NCBI GenBank assembly: GCA_910584125.1
Contig: CAJTXU010000029.1
Coordinates: 1-34,645 of the forward strand
Direction: 5' to 3'
Length of the DNA: 34,645 nt
Source of the DNA: an uncultured Muribaculaceae bacterium
Lineage (GTDB): Bacteria; Bacteroidota; Bacteroidia; Bacteroidales; Muribaculaceae
Shown here: positions 8,348-16,230 of the stretch, piece by piece
How the letters are laid out: each line of letters opens with the position of its first letter
Position numbering within the stretch: position 1 is the stretch's first letter
Notes under the pieces: model-generated
Seen by the model: the letters and a program-made list of their open reading frames with translations, nothing else
What the model was told of the DNA's origin: nothing
Database searches by the model: none
Made by a program: the position numbers and the translations under genes

Positions 8348-9229
8348 TCAGACGCTTATCTCGCCGAAGGTGCCGGACTGCGCGGCGGCCTCGGCCACGG
8401 TCATGAACCTGAACTCGCCGAGCAGCGAGTCGAGGCCGCGGAAAGCGCGTTTGCGCCCGACATTGCTCTTGGCGTATCGCAGAAGCCGGTTTTTGAGCGT
8501 TCCGGGCTGCTTGAAATATCTTTCGAATTCCTCGGCGGTCATCATCTTCGATTTGAAGTCCACGAGGTCGGCGATGTGGAAATAGCACATCGTGTAATCG
8601 GACTTGCGCATCGTTGACTTCACGAATCCGAGCGGCAGGAGCCTGAAATATCCGCCGCCAGAATATGCTATCTTCTTGCCGACGAGCGGCAGCTCTCCGA
8701 GTGTGATGGGGAATTCGTTGATGACGTGGCCGTCATGGCTGACGCGGCAAGGCTTTCCTCCGTCGGGGAATGAGGGGAATCCGCCGAAGTCGCGTGCGCC
8801 GGGGAAGATGGAGGCGTCGTTGCGTATGCCGCATTCATCCAGGATGTCGAAGGCCCATTTGTTTGATTCGCCGATGGAGAACGCCGGGGCGCGGAAGCTC
8901 TCGACGGGTTGGCCTATGGCGTCGCGCAGCAACGAGACGGCGCGCATGGTCTCGTCGCGGAATTCGGCGGGAGTCTGCTTGTTGATCCATTTGTGGGCCA
9001 GTGAATGGCACCCGATTTCATGGCCTCGGGCGGCGATGCGCTTCACCACGTCGGGGAAATGCTCGACGAGTGCGCCGAGGCAGAAGAACGTGCCCCGCTG
9101 CCCGTGGGCGTCGAGGGTGTCGAGCAGACGCCCGAGCATCGAGTCATAGGCGTCGTATTTCCATTGTTCGCCGCCACGGAACATCTTCTCGATGTACCAC
9201 TCCTCAATATCGAAACTCAATATCTTCAT
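8348..9229 (-). CDS. Cytoplasmic polysaccharide deacetylase (CE4/NodB)
   Basis: The likely start is the ATG at 9229 (MKILSFDIEEWY), 15 bases after the upstream stop, which gives 293 residues. The CE4/NodB motifs are intact: SFDIEEW (motif 1, D7), HEIGCHSLAH with H75 and H79 (motif 2) and FRAPAFS (motif 3). The FDIEEW form is typical of the subgroup found in exopolysaccharide loci. It has no signal peptide, so it would act on a nucleotide- or lipid-linked sugar inside the cell by removing an N-acetyl group. This could free an amine for another substituent made by the locus. Downstream lies a second, exported member of the same family. Confidence 0.82.
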   Translation of the reverse strand: MKILSFDIEEWYIEKMFRGGEQWKYDAYDSMLGRLLDTLDAHGQRGTFFCLGALVEHFPDVVKRIAARGHEIGCHSLAHKWINKQTPAEFRDETMRAVSLLRDAIGQPVESFRAPAFSIGESNKWAFDILDECGIRNDASIFPGARDFGGFPSFPDGGKPCRVSHDGHVINEFPITLGELPLVGKKIAYSGGGYFRLLPLGFVKSTMRKSDYTMCYFHIADLVDFKSKMMTAEEFERYFKQPGTLKNRLLRYAKSNVGRKRAFRGLDSLLGEFRFMTVAEAAAQSGTFGEISV

Positions 9230-9243
9230 CGCAATCAGTATTT

Positions 9244-10383
9244 TCAGTGGGATTTCTTGCGGAGGCGGCCTCCTTTGAACTCGAGTTTGTTGAAGTTCTC
9301 GAGGAAGGCGGCAAGCATCGGACGCCAGTCGCGGCGTCCTCCTTCCTGATAGTAGACATCTTTTCCCCAGAAGCGGAACCAGCCCGGGCGCGTCGTGAAC
9401 CGGTCGGGCGAGCTGATGAACCACATTATGTCGAGTCCGAGATAGCGGAGTGTCTTTCCCGGTGTATAGGTCGTGGCGGGCATCGGCAGTCCGAGCGTGT
9501 CGGCGACGATTATGGCGGGGAAGTTGACGCCCGACACGGCGGCGCCGCGGAGGCTCGCCGGAACACGGGGGTTGATCTCGATCATCTTGTATTCGCCTTC
9601 ACGCGTGCGGAGCACGTCGAAGTCGGCGAACCCGACGTAGCCGAGCGCGTCGAGGGCGTTCATGCATATGTCGACGAGCGCCGGGTCTTCAATAGTGCGG
9701 CACATCGACGACGACCCGGCCTGAAGCGGGTAATATCTTATGATTTCGAGGATGGCGTGTGCAACGCATCGGCCCGAGTCGTCGCGGTAGAGCATCACGT
9801 TGTAGTAAGGCCCCTTGCCCTCCACGTATTCCTGGACGTGGCACTCGCCGAACTCGCGGGTCACCTTTTCGAGCGTTTCCTTGAGGCGCGCCGGATCTGA
9901 GACCTTGGTTATGCCGCGAGCTCCGACAGAATGGTTGGGCTTCACCACGACCGGGAACGTGAGCCCGGCCGCGTCGCCGTCGATGACGGCACGGCCTTCG
10001 ACTGTGCGCGGGTGGGGGAGTCCGCGCTCGGCGCAGATGCCCATGAGCTTCAGTTTGTCGGCGGCCGGTTCGAGTTGGGCGAAGTCGGGGACAGCGGCGC
10101 GGCACCCGGTGCTGTCGGCGATGAGCCGCTTGTTTCGGCTCAGGAGTTCGGCGTAACCGTCGCTCATCGGGATAACGGCGTCGAACGCGTGGCCGCGGAT
10201 GAAATCGGCAAGCGGCCCGATGCCGTCGGCGAGACGGCCGAACCCATGGCATGACACTGCCCGCGACTTATGGGCGTAGTCCGCCTGCGGAGCCCATAGC
10301 CCCACGGCATGCCCCGCGTCAGCCAGCGACCTCGCTGTCGAGATCGCCTGCAGTCCCCCGCCCGCAATCAATACTTTAGCCAT
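9244..10383 (-). CDS. ATP-grasp ligase
   Basis: A 379-residue ATP-grasp protein of the carbamoyl-phosphate-synthase-like type. An N-terminal Rossmann-like domain starts with VLIAGGGLQAISTARSL. The grasp core contains FPVVVKPNHSVGARGITKV (about 145-163), VQEYVEGKGPYYN and the metal-binding MIEINPRVPASLRG (about 272-285). Such enzymes make an acyl phosphate and join it to an amine or another nucleophile. The ATG follows the stop of the inserted methyltransferase gene by one base, so the restriction-modification cassette sits directly against this gene. In the ancestral order it probably followed the KAS III gene at 12756. Its substrate cannot be read from the sequence. Amide decoration of an amino sugar is inferred from context. 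Confidence 0.75.
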   Translation of the reverse strand: MAKVLIAGGGLQAISTARSLADAGHAVGLWAPQADYAHKSRAVSCHGFGRLADGIGPLADFIRGHAFDAVIPMSDGYAELLSRNKRLIADSTGCRAAVPDFAQLEPAADKLKLMGICAERGLPHPRTVEGRAVIDGDAAGLTFPVVVKPNHSVGARGITKVSDPARLKETLEKVTREFGECHVQEYVEGKGPYYNVMLYRDDSGRCVAHAILEIIRYYPLQAGSSSMCRTIEDPALVDICMNALDALGYVGFADFDVLRTREGEYKMIEINPRVPASLRGAAVSGVNFPAIIVADTLGLPMPATTYTPGKTLRYLGLDIMWFISSPDRFTTRPGWFRFWGKDVYYQEGGRRDWRPMLAAFLENFNKLEFKGGRLRKKSH

Positions 10384-10384
10384 C

Positions 10385-11965
10385 TTAAAATAATGATAAC
10401 TGAACCGCTATCGGATTTGTAGTCTTTTCACGCCTGCGACATCCTCTTACAATCTCATCGGTGACAGAGTTGATTTCTGAATGATCTCTATCTCTATATG
10501 CCCGAATCAGATATGCTCTATCAGAGAGTGAAATTTGCTTTATCTCAGGAATACGCAGCTTTCTCAAATATTGACTTTGCCATCTCGGAAAGCCTCCGTT
10601 CATGCAGTTGGAAATTGATTTAATCTGCCTACGGACGAAATCGGACATCAGCACAGCGGCAAGAATCTCAAGATCTGCCGTATTTCCGCCTGTGATGTAA
10701 TAGAGATTGTGTGATGGGTAATAATTCCCTTTTTCCACAAACACATATTTATTGCCTGAAATGTCAGGCAACAGAATCTTATGTGAATTGCACAGCCCCG
10801 GCTTTATACGGTCTATAAGAGAATACCATTGTCTTTTGTTTCTCACTATGTGTCGCCGTTCCAGTTTTTCGCGGAAACCGCTGAGATAAGAATAAGCCTT
10901 TGGATAGTCTTCAAGCGAGACAAGTTCTCCTGACTGAGAATACGGATTCAGAAGATATCTGCCGCTCCAGTTGAAATTGTCATTGCTCAGATCGCGGGCG
11001 TTGATGATAGGCATCAGCAATTCGTCTTCAATGCGGCCTTTTAATTCATTGGAGATAAAGATTGAGTCGGCTCCGGTGGCGACTCCAATGCCGATTGAAA
11101 ATCCCTGTTCCTCAATTGTATAGAGGTTATGGCATCCGCATTGATCAAAGAGAACGTCCCATTGCGCTCCGCGAGGCATAGCGACTTCCTCCCAGTTGAT
11201 TGCTGTTTCAAACTGGTTTAGGCTATCGATGGTTGCTGTTTTGAGTTTCTTCTTGATCCCTTTTGAGATAACAGTTATGGCAGGATATGCCAGGACTTCC
11301 TCTTCAAACGGATTAACTTTTTCGAGATTAAGAAAGAAATCGAGTGTGAATTCTTTCGATATTAACTCTCTTAGCTTTCTCCCATATTCATTCTTCAACC
11401 ATCTGTCAGCGCATATGAAGCAGTGTTTCCCTTCAGCCTTGAGCATATGGAGGGAATGTTCGAAGAACATCACGTACAGGTCCGAACGGTAATGGAATGT
11501 TGAGAATTTATTTTTGTATAGTTCTCTTTCGTCACGAGGAAGATTCTCATAACGTACGTATGGCGGATTCCCGACAATGAAATCGAATTCTTTCTCAAAA
11601 TCCGCAAGGAGAAAGTCCTTGTTGATAAGGCCTGTGAAGTTGATGCAGCCATAACGTTCCGAAAGTCTGCGTAAGCAGTCGGTGTATTTCGCATTGTCAA
11701 GTTCGCAGCCATGAATGTTTGTTTCAATGGCTTCTGTAGCTGAGAAATTGAAAGCTCTCGCAGACTGCAATAGTCTGTCGATTATTTCAATCAGAAATTC
11801 TCCACTTCCGAAACTCGGCTCGAGCACTTTGAATGCAGACAGGTCTTTGTCGGGTGTATAACCGATAAGGTCGAGCATAAATTTGACCACGCATGGCGAC
11901 GTATATACGTCTCCATGCGAAATCCCTGACTTTCTGATTCCGTATAATTCAGCGGTCGAACTCAT
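10385..11965 (-). CDS. Type II adenine-N6 DNA methyltransferase, XhoI/PaeR7I partner
   Basis: A 526-residue methyltransferase. Motif X-like SHGDVYTSP is near residue 16, the AdoMet-binding motif I (VLEPSFGSGEFL) at 47-58, and the catalytic NPPY tetrad at 133-136 in FIVGNPPYVRYE. A long C-terminal region should hold target recognition (PFEEEVLAYPAITVISKG leads into it). This architecture fits Eco57I-like gamma-class N6-adenine enzymes such as M.PaeR7I/M.XhoI. It would methylate the site cut by the adjacent nuclease. The first 17 bases overlap the end of the nuclease gene. Base composition is clearly more AT-rich than the glycan genes on either side, which suggests horizontal acquisition. The recognition sequence CTCGAG is inferred from the nuclease family. 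Confidence 0.88.
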   Translation of the reverse strand: MSSTAELYGIRKSGISHGDVYTSPCVVKFMLDLIGYTPDKDLSAFKVLEPSFGSGEFLIEIIDRLLQSARAFNFSATEAIETNIHGCELDNAKYTDCLRRLSERYGCINFTGLINKDFLLADFEKEFDFIVGNPPYVRYENLPRDERELYKNKFSTFHYRSDLYVMFFEHSLHMLKAEGKHCFICADRWLKNEYGRKLRELISKEFTLDFFLNLEKVNPFEEEVLAYPAITVISKGIKKKLKTATIDSLNQFETAINWEEVAMPRGAQWDVLFDQCGCHNLYTIEEQGFSIGIGVATGADSIFISNELKGRIEDELLMPIINARDLSNDNFNWSGRYLLNPYSQSGELVSLEDYPKAYSYLSGFREKLERRHIVRNKRQWYSLIDRIKPGLCNSHKILLPDISGNKYVFVEKGNYYPSHNLYYITGGNTADLEILAAVLMSDFVRRQIKSISNCMNGGFPRWQSQYLRKLRIPEIKQISLSDRAYLIRAYRDRDHSEINSVTDEIVRGCRRREKTTNPIAVQLSLF

Positions 11966-12659
11966 GTCTGCATCCTGTCAGATACCCCTGAAGCGAGGCT
12001 ATGAATTGTCTTATCGAGATTGTCGGGTCGATGTCTCTGTAATGGTTTTCATCGCTGGTCGCGAGGAGCGCGCATCCATTGTATAGTCTCTCGCTGATCA
12101 GTTTCCTGCATAGAATCGCATACCTGTCCATATAGGAGGCATTCTCAAATTCGACCAGAACAGGATAATGGGCAGAATGATTCTTGACAGGACAATTGGA
12201 TTTCAGGTCATCTCCAATCACCATCATGTATCCGGCCCAAGGTTGGCCGCAGGTATCGAATTCACCTTCTCTGAAAGCAGTCCAGAGATCTGTGGCGCTG
12301 CCGATTGCCTCTTCGGTCCGATTGTTGAAGTTGTTTCCATAAGACCCGACTTGCGACTTTAACTCGACGAGAGCAAGAAGTTTATTATCCGGACTTATGA
12401 CCAGGAAGTCCCAATCCTTTGAAGACCTGAAAAAACCGGGGATATAGTTTCCCCTAATGAAAATGCATTCCTCGGGGACTCCTGCTTCCAGACAAGCGTA
12501 TACCAACAGATTCAGGAATCCGTCAAGCTGTCTGCCTCCGAGCACGCCCCCGCGACCTGACGGATCAACGCAAGCAACGGACTGTTCAGCCTTGGTTCGC
12601 CAGAACCATCTGACAGCCTCGCTGATCTCTTTCTCCAAAGAAGAGTGGCCTCTTGTCAT
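11949..12659 (-). CDS. XhoI/PaeR7I-family type II restriction endonuclease
   Basis: This 236-residue protein matches the XhoI/PaeR7I family, whose members are about 246 residues. Diagnostic blocks are GGRQLDGF (about 41-48), the PD-(D/E)XK core KDWDFLVIS...LVELKSQ (D82/D84, E99, K101), GNNFNNRTEEAIGSATDLW (108-126), ASYMDRYAILCRKLISERLY, and a late IRQFIASL. Known family members cut CTCGAG, and I predict the same site here. The nuclease gene comes first and overlaps the methyltransferase by 17 bases, so the two are translationally linked. No controller (C) protein gene is present. A perfect 19-bp inverted repeat lies just upstream of its start. CTCGAG occurs many times in the window, for example at 277, 523, 694 and 11819, so the chromosome would depend on the methylase. 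Confidence 0.9.
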   Translation of the reverse strand: MTRGHSSLEKEISEAVRWFWRTKAEQSVACVDPSGRGGVLGGRQLDGFLNLLVYACLEAGVPEECIFIRGNYIPGFFRSSKDWDFLVISPDNKLLALVELKSQVGSYGNNFNNRTEEAIGSATDLWTAFREGEFDTCGQPWAGYMMVIGDDLKSNCPVKNHSAHYPVLVEFENASYMDRYAILCRKLISERLYNGCALLATSDENHYRDIDPTISIRQFIASLQGYLTGCRHEFDR

Positions 12660-12704
12660 CTTTCTGTATATGACTTTGTTTGACGAGTCCTATATTCCCT
12701 TTAC

Positions 12705-12745
12705 CTTTATTTGAATACGCAATACAATTGCGTATTCAAATAAAG
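12705..12745. repeat. Perfect 19-bp inverted repeat upstream of restriction gene
   Basis: CTTTATTTGAATACGCAAT (12705-12723), a 3-base spacer ACA and its exact reverse complement (12727-12745) form one of the longest perfect palindromes in the window. It sits 10 bases after the KAS III stop and about 45 bases before the nuclease ATG. Neither strand carries a T-tract after the stem, so it is a poor intrinsic terminator. It could be an insertion scar, an operator, or an RNA hairpin that lowers nuclease expression. Confidence 0.85.
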
Positions 12746-12755
12746 TCCAATGTGG

Positions 12756-13814
12756 TCAGATGTAGACGGGGGCGGGGATTACCATGGGGCCGGGGGTCAT
12801 GGACATAGTGGCCCAGGAGAGGCCGAGGCCGAACGACGACATGAGCAGCCGGCGCGGGCCGCTCTGCAGTTCGTCGCGCAGTCGCGTCACCATCAGCGAA
12901 GGTATCGACGCGCCGCCTAAGTTGCCGTATTCCTCAATGTTGTAGGGCGTCTTGTCGAGCGGCAGCTTGAGTTTCTTGACTACACGGTCGACAATCATCT
13001 TGTTGGCCTGGTGGATGAGGAAGAAGTCGACGTCTTTGTCACGGTCGATTCCTTCGGCCTCCATGAATTGCTCGACCGAGCGGGGCGGCTTCGAGATCGC
13101 GAACGAGAAGACGTTCATGCCGTTGATCAGCGTGTGTATCGGCGCGCGGACTATGCCGTTGCCGAAGTCCTCCTCGATGAACGACTCCGGAGTCGCCGGG
13201 TGGCGGAACCCGCCGTGGGGTGTCATCAGAGCCTCGTAGCCCTTGCCGAGAGTGTGGAAATCGACCACGATCTCGGGAGCCGACGGGTCGTATTCGAGCG
13301 CAATGGCCGTGCCTCCGTCGCCGAATAGGGGTACACGGCTCTTGTCCTTGAGCGAGCCCATGCGCAGGGCGGTGTCGCCGACCAGCAGCAGCGCGCGGTG
13401 CACGTTGCCCGAAGTCAGCAGGTTGCCTCCCACCGTGATGGCATAGAGACAGCCGCAGCATCCCATCGGCATGTCGAGGCAGAACGTCGTGTCGGGCAGG
13501 CCCATGCGGTCCTGGAGTATACACGACGTCGGCGGAGTGCGGTAATCGCCCGTCACCGACTCGAAAATCAGCACGTCGATGCTGTCGCGCTCCCAGCCGA
13601 GCTCGTCGAGCAGTTTCTCGGCCGCCTTCTGACACATGTCGGAGGCGCACACGTCGTCAGACGCTATGTGGCGGCGCCTGATGCCCACCGTGCGGTTGAA
13701 ATTCTCGACATCCTCGGGCGACATGAGGTCTATGTCGGACGTCTCGACCACGTTCTCCGGGAAACATGCCGAGACGCCCGCCATGCGGACATTATTGATT
13801 CTCCATTTTGCCAT
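12756..13814 (-). CDS. Ketoacyl-ACP synthase III-like enzyme (KAS III-1)
   Basis: A 352-residue thiolase-fold protein of the FabH type. The Cys-His-Asn triad is present: DMPMGCCGCLY (C119), IHQANKM (H268) and YGNLGGASIP (N298). The C-terminal GLGLSWAT matches the usual KAS III ending. It would condense an acyl-CoA or acyl-ACP with malonyl-ACP. Some KAS III relatives instead catalyse acyl transfer to an alcohol or amine, which would suit a glycan locus. It lies 11 bases after a dedicated ACP gene and forms one of two KAS III-ACP pairs. It is not the housekeeping FabH: the sequence around the cysteine and the gene context are specialised. It is the last gene before the inserted restriction-modification cassette. 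Confidence 0.85.
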   Translation of the reverse strand: MAKWRINNVRMAGVSACFPENVVETSDIDLMSPEDVENFNRTVGIRRRHIASDDVCASDMCQKAAEKLLDELGWERDSIDVLIFESVTGDYRTPPTSCILQDRMGLPDTTFCLDMPMGCCGCLYAITVGGNLLTSGNVHRALLLVGDTALRMGSLKDKSRVPLFGDGGTAIALEYDPSAPEIVVDFHTLGKGYEALMTPHGGFRHPATPESFIEEDFGNGIVRAPIHTLINGMNVFSFAISKPPRSVEQFMEAEGIDRDKDVDFFLIHQANKMIVDRVVKKLKLPLDKTPYNIEEYGNLGGASIPSLMVTRLRDELQSGPRRLLMSSFGLGLSWATMSMTPGPMVIPAPVYI

Positions 13815-13825
13815 CTGAACGAAGC

Positions 13826-14065
13826 TTAGAGTTCAACGCCCTGGTTGCGGATTATCTCAAGACCCTTGCCGTAGGAGGTGAAGGCCATTATATCCTCCGG
13901 GTCGAGCATGATGTCGAACGCGTCCTCGGCCAGCGACACCAGGTTGAGCTGATGCACGGAGTCCCATTCGGGCACGTTCTCCTTGGCGAACGAATCGCCG
14001 AGCGACGCAGCGTCCGCGCCGAAAACCTCAGTGAATATGGCGTTGTATTTTTCAAGATTGCTCAT
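13826..14065 (-). CDS. Acyl carrier protein (ACP-1)
   Basis: A 79-residue acidic helical protein. The 4'-phosphopantetheine attachment serine is S36 in EWDSVHQLNLV, a variant of the usual DSL. Downstream acidic helices (LAEDAFDIMLDPEDI) fit the ACP fold. It lies between the acyl-activating ligase and KAS III-1, in the same direction, and so probably carries the acyl intermediate between them. It is distinct from the general fatty-acid ACP, which carries DSLD. Confidence 0.85.
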   Translation of the reverse strand: MSNLEKYNAIFTEVFGADAASLGDSFAKENVPEWDSVHQLNLVSLAEDAFDIMLDPEDIMAFTSYGKGLEIIRNQGVEL

Positions 14066-14088
14066 TGTGACTTTTTACGTTTTACTTA

Positions 14089-15468
14089 TTACTTGTCGAG
14101 TTTGCTATATAGGATTTTGCCCGCCTCGTTCTTGGGCAGGGCTTCGATGACGCGGATGTCGATGACGTTGGCCGGCACCTTGACGGCGCGCAGCAGCGAG
14201 TCGAGCGCCGCGTCATGCTGCGCTGCGTCGGTCAGATAGACCACGATGCGCTCGTCCGTACCGGTGCAGGCGCATTCGCAGCTCACGGCCCCCTTCACAA
14301 TCTGCTCGCATTCGTCGAGCCCGATGCGGTTGCCGAATATCTTGAGGAATCGCCCCATGCGGCCGCGGATGAAATAGAAACCATCCTCGTCGCGATAGGC
14401 TATGTCGCCCGTCGGCAGGAATCCGTGGCGTTCGTCGCCAAGCGCGAGGTCCTCGCGACTGCGGGCGTATCCCATCGTGACATTGCGGCCACGGTAGCAC
14501 ATCTCGCCCGTGGCGGGCGACTCCTCGATCTCGTTTCCCTCGGCGTCGCGCAGCGACAGATGGCCGTTGGGAACGGCTATGCCGATGCTTCCCATCTTCG
14601 ATATGGCGTATTCCTCAGGCAGCCATGCCATGCGGGCCGTGCCCTCTGACTGGCCGTAGGTCGCAACCCAGCGCTTGCCGTTGTCGCGGCAGTATTCGGC
14701 GAACTTCAGGTTAAGCTCCGCCGGCATCTTGCCGCCCCCCTGTGTGAGCAACGTCAGGTCGGGCAGCTTCATGCGCGTGAAGCGCATCTTGTCAAGCACC
14801 TCGAAGCTGAACGGCACGCCCGTGAAACTCGTGGCATGCTCCTCCTTGAGAAACTTCCAGAACCCCGGGTCGGTCATCTTAAGGTCGGTGATAAGCACCG
14901 TGGCCCCGACCTTGAGATGGCTGAACACCATCGAGAGCCCCATCGTGTAATAGAGCGGAAGCACCATGAACGGCCGGTCGGCCTCTGTGAGCCGGAAGAA
15001 AGTTGAGATATTGAGACCGGCCGCCTCGATGTTCTCGTACTTGTGGCGCACGAGTTTGGGACTTCCGGTCGAGCCCGACGTCGGGAGCAGGTGGCTAAGG
15101 TCGGGGTGAAGCTCGGCGGCGGGATTGCCCGTGGCCGTCAGCGTGTAGCCGTAACCGGCGTCTGCGCTTTCATCTCCGGCGGGGCGTACGACGTAAGCCG
15201 GCAGGTAAGTGTCCAGTAGGTTGCCGAGCAGACCTTCCTCTGTGTGGGCGTTGAGAATCAGGGGCACGTTGCCCGACATTATCGCGGCCATGGTCCATGC
15301 GATGCCGCCGACGTTGTTCTCAGTGAGCACGAACATCAGCGAGCGCGCGGGCAGTGTCTGGCGCAGCCTGTCGGCCAGCGCGATGATGTCGCCGTAGGTG
15401 ATCGAATGCCCGTAGGAGTCGAGGGCTGCGGTGCGCGACGGTTCGAATCTGTCTAAATCAAGCAGCAT
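14089..15468 (-). CDS. AMP-forming acyl ligase (acyl-ACP/CoA synthetase-like)
   Basis: An ANL-superfamily adenylating enzyme. I choose the ATG at 15468 (MLLDLDRFEP), 11 bases after the upstream reductase stop, which gives 459 residues; an upstream ATG at 15504 would overlap that gene. The core motifs are present: LLPTSGSTGSPKLVRHK (P-loop, about 127-143), TYGQSEGTARM, TGDIAYRDEDGFYFIRGR and the C-terminal lysine motif LPKNEAGKILYSK. It should activate a carboxylic acid with ATP and load it on a carrier, most simply the adjacent ACP-1. The substrate is unknown, and a short or hydroxylated fatty acid is inferred from the neighbouring reductases. An amino-acid-activating relative cannot be ruled out without modelling the pocket. 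Confidence 0.85.
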   Translation of the reverse strand: MLLDLDRFEPSRTAALDSYGHSITYGDIIALADRLRQTLPARSLMFVLTENNVGGIAWTMAAIMSGNVPLILNAHTEEGLLGNLLDTYLPAYVVRPAGDESADAGYGYTLTATGNPAAELHPDLSHLLPTSGSTGSPKLVRHKYENIEAAGLNISTFFRLTEADRPFMVLPLYYTMGLSMVFSHLKVGATVLITDLKMTDPGFWKFLKEEHATSFTGVPFSFEVLDKMRFTRMKLPDLTLLTQGGGKMPAELNLKFAEYCRDNGKRWVATYGQSEGTARMAWLPEEYAISKMGSIGIAVPNGHLSLRDAEGNEIEESPATGEMCYRGRNVTMGYARSREDLALGDERHGFLPTGDIAYRDEDGFYFIRGRMGRFLKIFGNRIGLDECEQIVKGAVSCECACTGTDERIVVYLTDAAQHDAALDSLLRAVKVPANVIDIRVIEALPKNEAGKILYSKLDK

Positions 15469-15478
15469 GGCGTCAGGG

Positions 15479-16216
15479 TCAGATTGAGGCGCAGCCGTCC
15501 ACACCGAGTATCTGGCCGGATATGTACGATGCGTTGTCGGAGGCGAGGAACGAGCAGGCCCGGGCTATGTCCTCGGGCAGACCGAGGCGGCCGAGCGCGA
15601 TGCGTCCGATTCGGGCGTCGATCTTGTCGCCCGAAGCCTCGTAGAGTTCCTCGAAGCGTTCGGTCTTGACGATGCCGGGGGCGACTGCGTTGACGCGCAC
15701 GCCCTGCGGGGCGAGCTCCTTGGCGGCCGACTTGGTGAACGAGATGATGGCTCCCTTGGTGGCCGAGTAGGCCGACTGGCCAGCCGAACCGAGCACCGCG
15801 GTGACCGAAGCTATGTTGACGATCGATCCGCCGCCCGTGCGGGCCATGATGCGCGACACGAGCTGCGTGAGCTCGATGACGGCAATCACGTTGATGCGGA
15901 ACATCAGCTCCGTCTCCTCGCGGACGATCATGCCTATCTTCTTGTTGAACACGACGCCGGCGTTGTTGACCAGCACGTCGATGCGGCCCTGCTCCTTCTT
16001 GACGCCCATCATGGCGGCTTTGGCGGCCGCAGCGTCCGAGACGTCGAAATAGAGCGCGTGGAAGTCGGGGTTCTCCTCTTCCATCGCCGCCATCGAGCCC
16101 TCGCGGAGGTCGCAGCCGTACACGGTCGCGCCCTCGGCGAGCATATTGCGTGCGATAGCGTTGCCGATGCCCTGGGCGGCGCCGGTCACCACGCATATCT
16201 TGTCTTTCAGTATCAT
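15479..16216 (-). CDS. SDR-family 3-oxoacyl-ACP reductase-like (SDR-1)
   Basis: A 245-residue short-chain dehydrogenase of classical type. The frame is open far upstream, but the ATG at 16216 (MILKDKICVVTG) follows the preceding gene by 14 bases and gives a normal SDR length. The cofactor motif is TGAAQGIG (11-18), the NNAG motif is at 84-87, and the catalytic S137, Y150 and K154 are in SAYSATKGA. The ending FLASDNASYISGQILGVDG is typical of FabG-like enzymes. It probably reduces a 3-oxoacyl-ACP made by one of the KAS III enzymes to the 3-hydroxyacyl form with NADPH. A role as sugar reductase is a less likely alternative. Confidence 0.85.
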   Translation of the reverse strand: MILKDKICVVTGAAQGIGNAIARNMLAEGATVYGCDLREGSMAAMEEENPDFHALYFDVSDAAAAKAAMMGVKKEQGRIDVLVNNAGVVFNKKIGMIVREETELMFRINVIAVIELTQLVSRIMARTGGGSIVNIASVTAVLGSAGQSAYSATKGAIISFTKSAAKELAPQGVRVNAVAPGIVKTERFEELYEASGDKIDARIGRIALGRLGLPEDIARACSFLASDNASYISGQILGVDGCASI

Positions 16217-16230
16217 AGTCTTATAACAAA

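Larger units (their letters stand above)
10385..12745 (-). mobile_element. Restriction-modification island inside the glycan operon
   Basis: The two genes form an AT-richer block with unrelated function between KAS III (12756) and the ATP-grasp gene (10383), and both follow the operon's direction. The upstream edge is marked by a perfect 19-bp inverted repeat (12705-12745). The downstream edge is a 1-base gap before the ATP-grasp ATG. I see no transposase, integrase or clear target duplication, so the mode of insertion is unknown. 'Island' is an inference from composition and context. Confidence 0.6.

Noticed and set aside
6390..8588. Longer 732-residue form of the exported deacetylase-like protein
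   Set aside because: The extra residues overlap the upstream deacetylase gene and hide the signal peptide. The ATG at 8333 explains both spacing and export.
12705..12745. Palindrome as the intrinsic terminator of KAS III-1
   Set aside because: No T-rich tract follows the stem on either strand, so a classical terminator is not supported.
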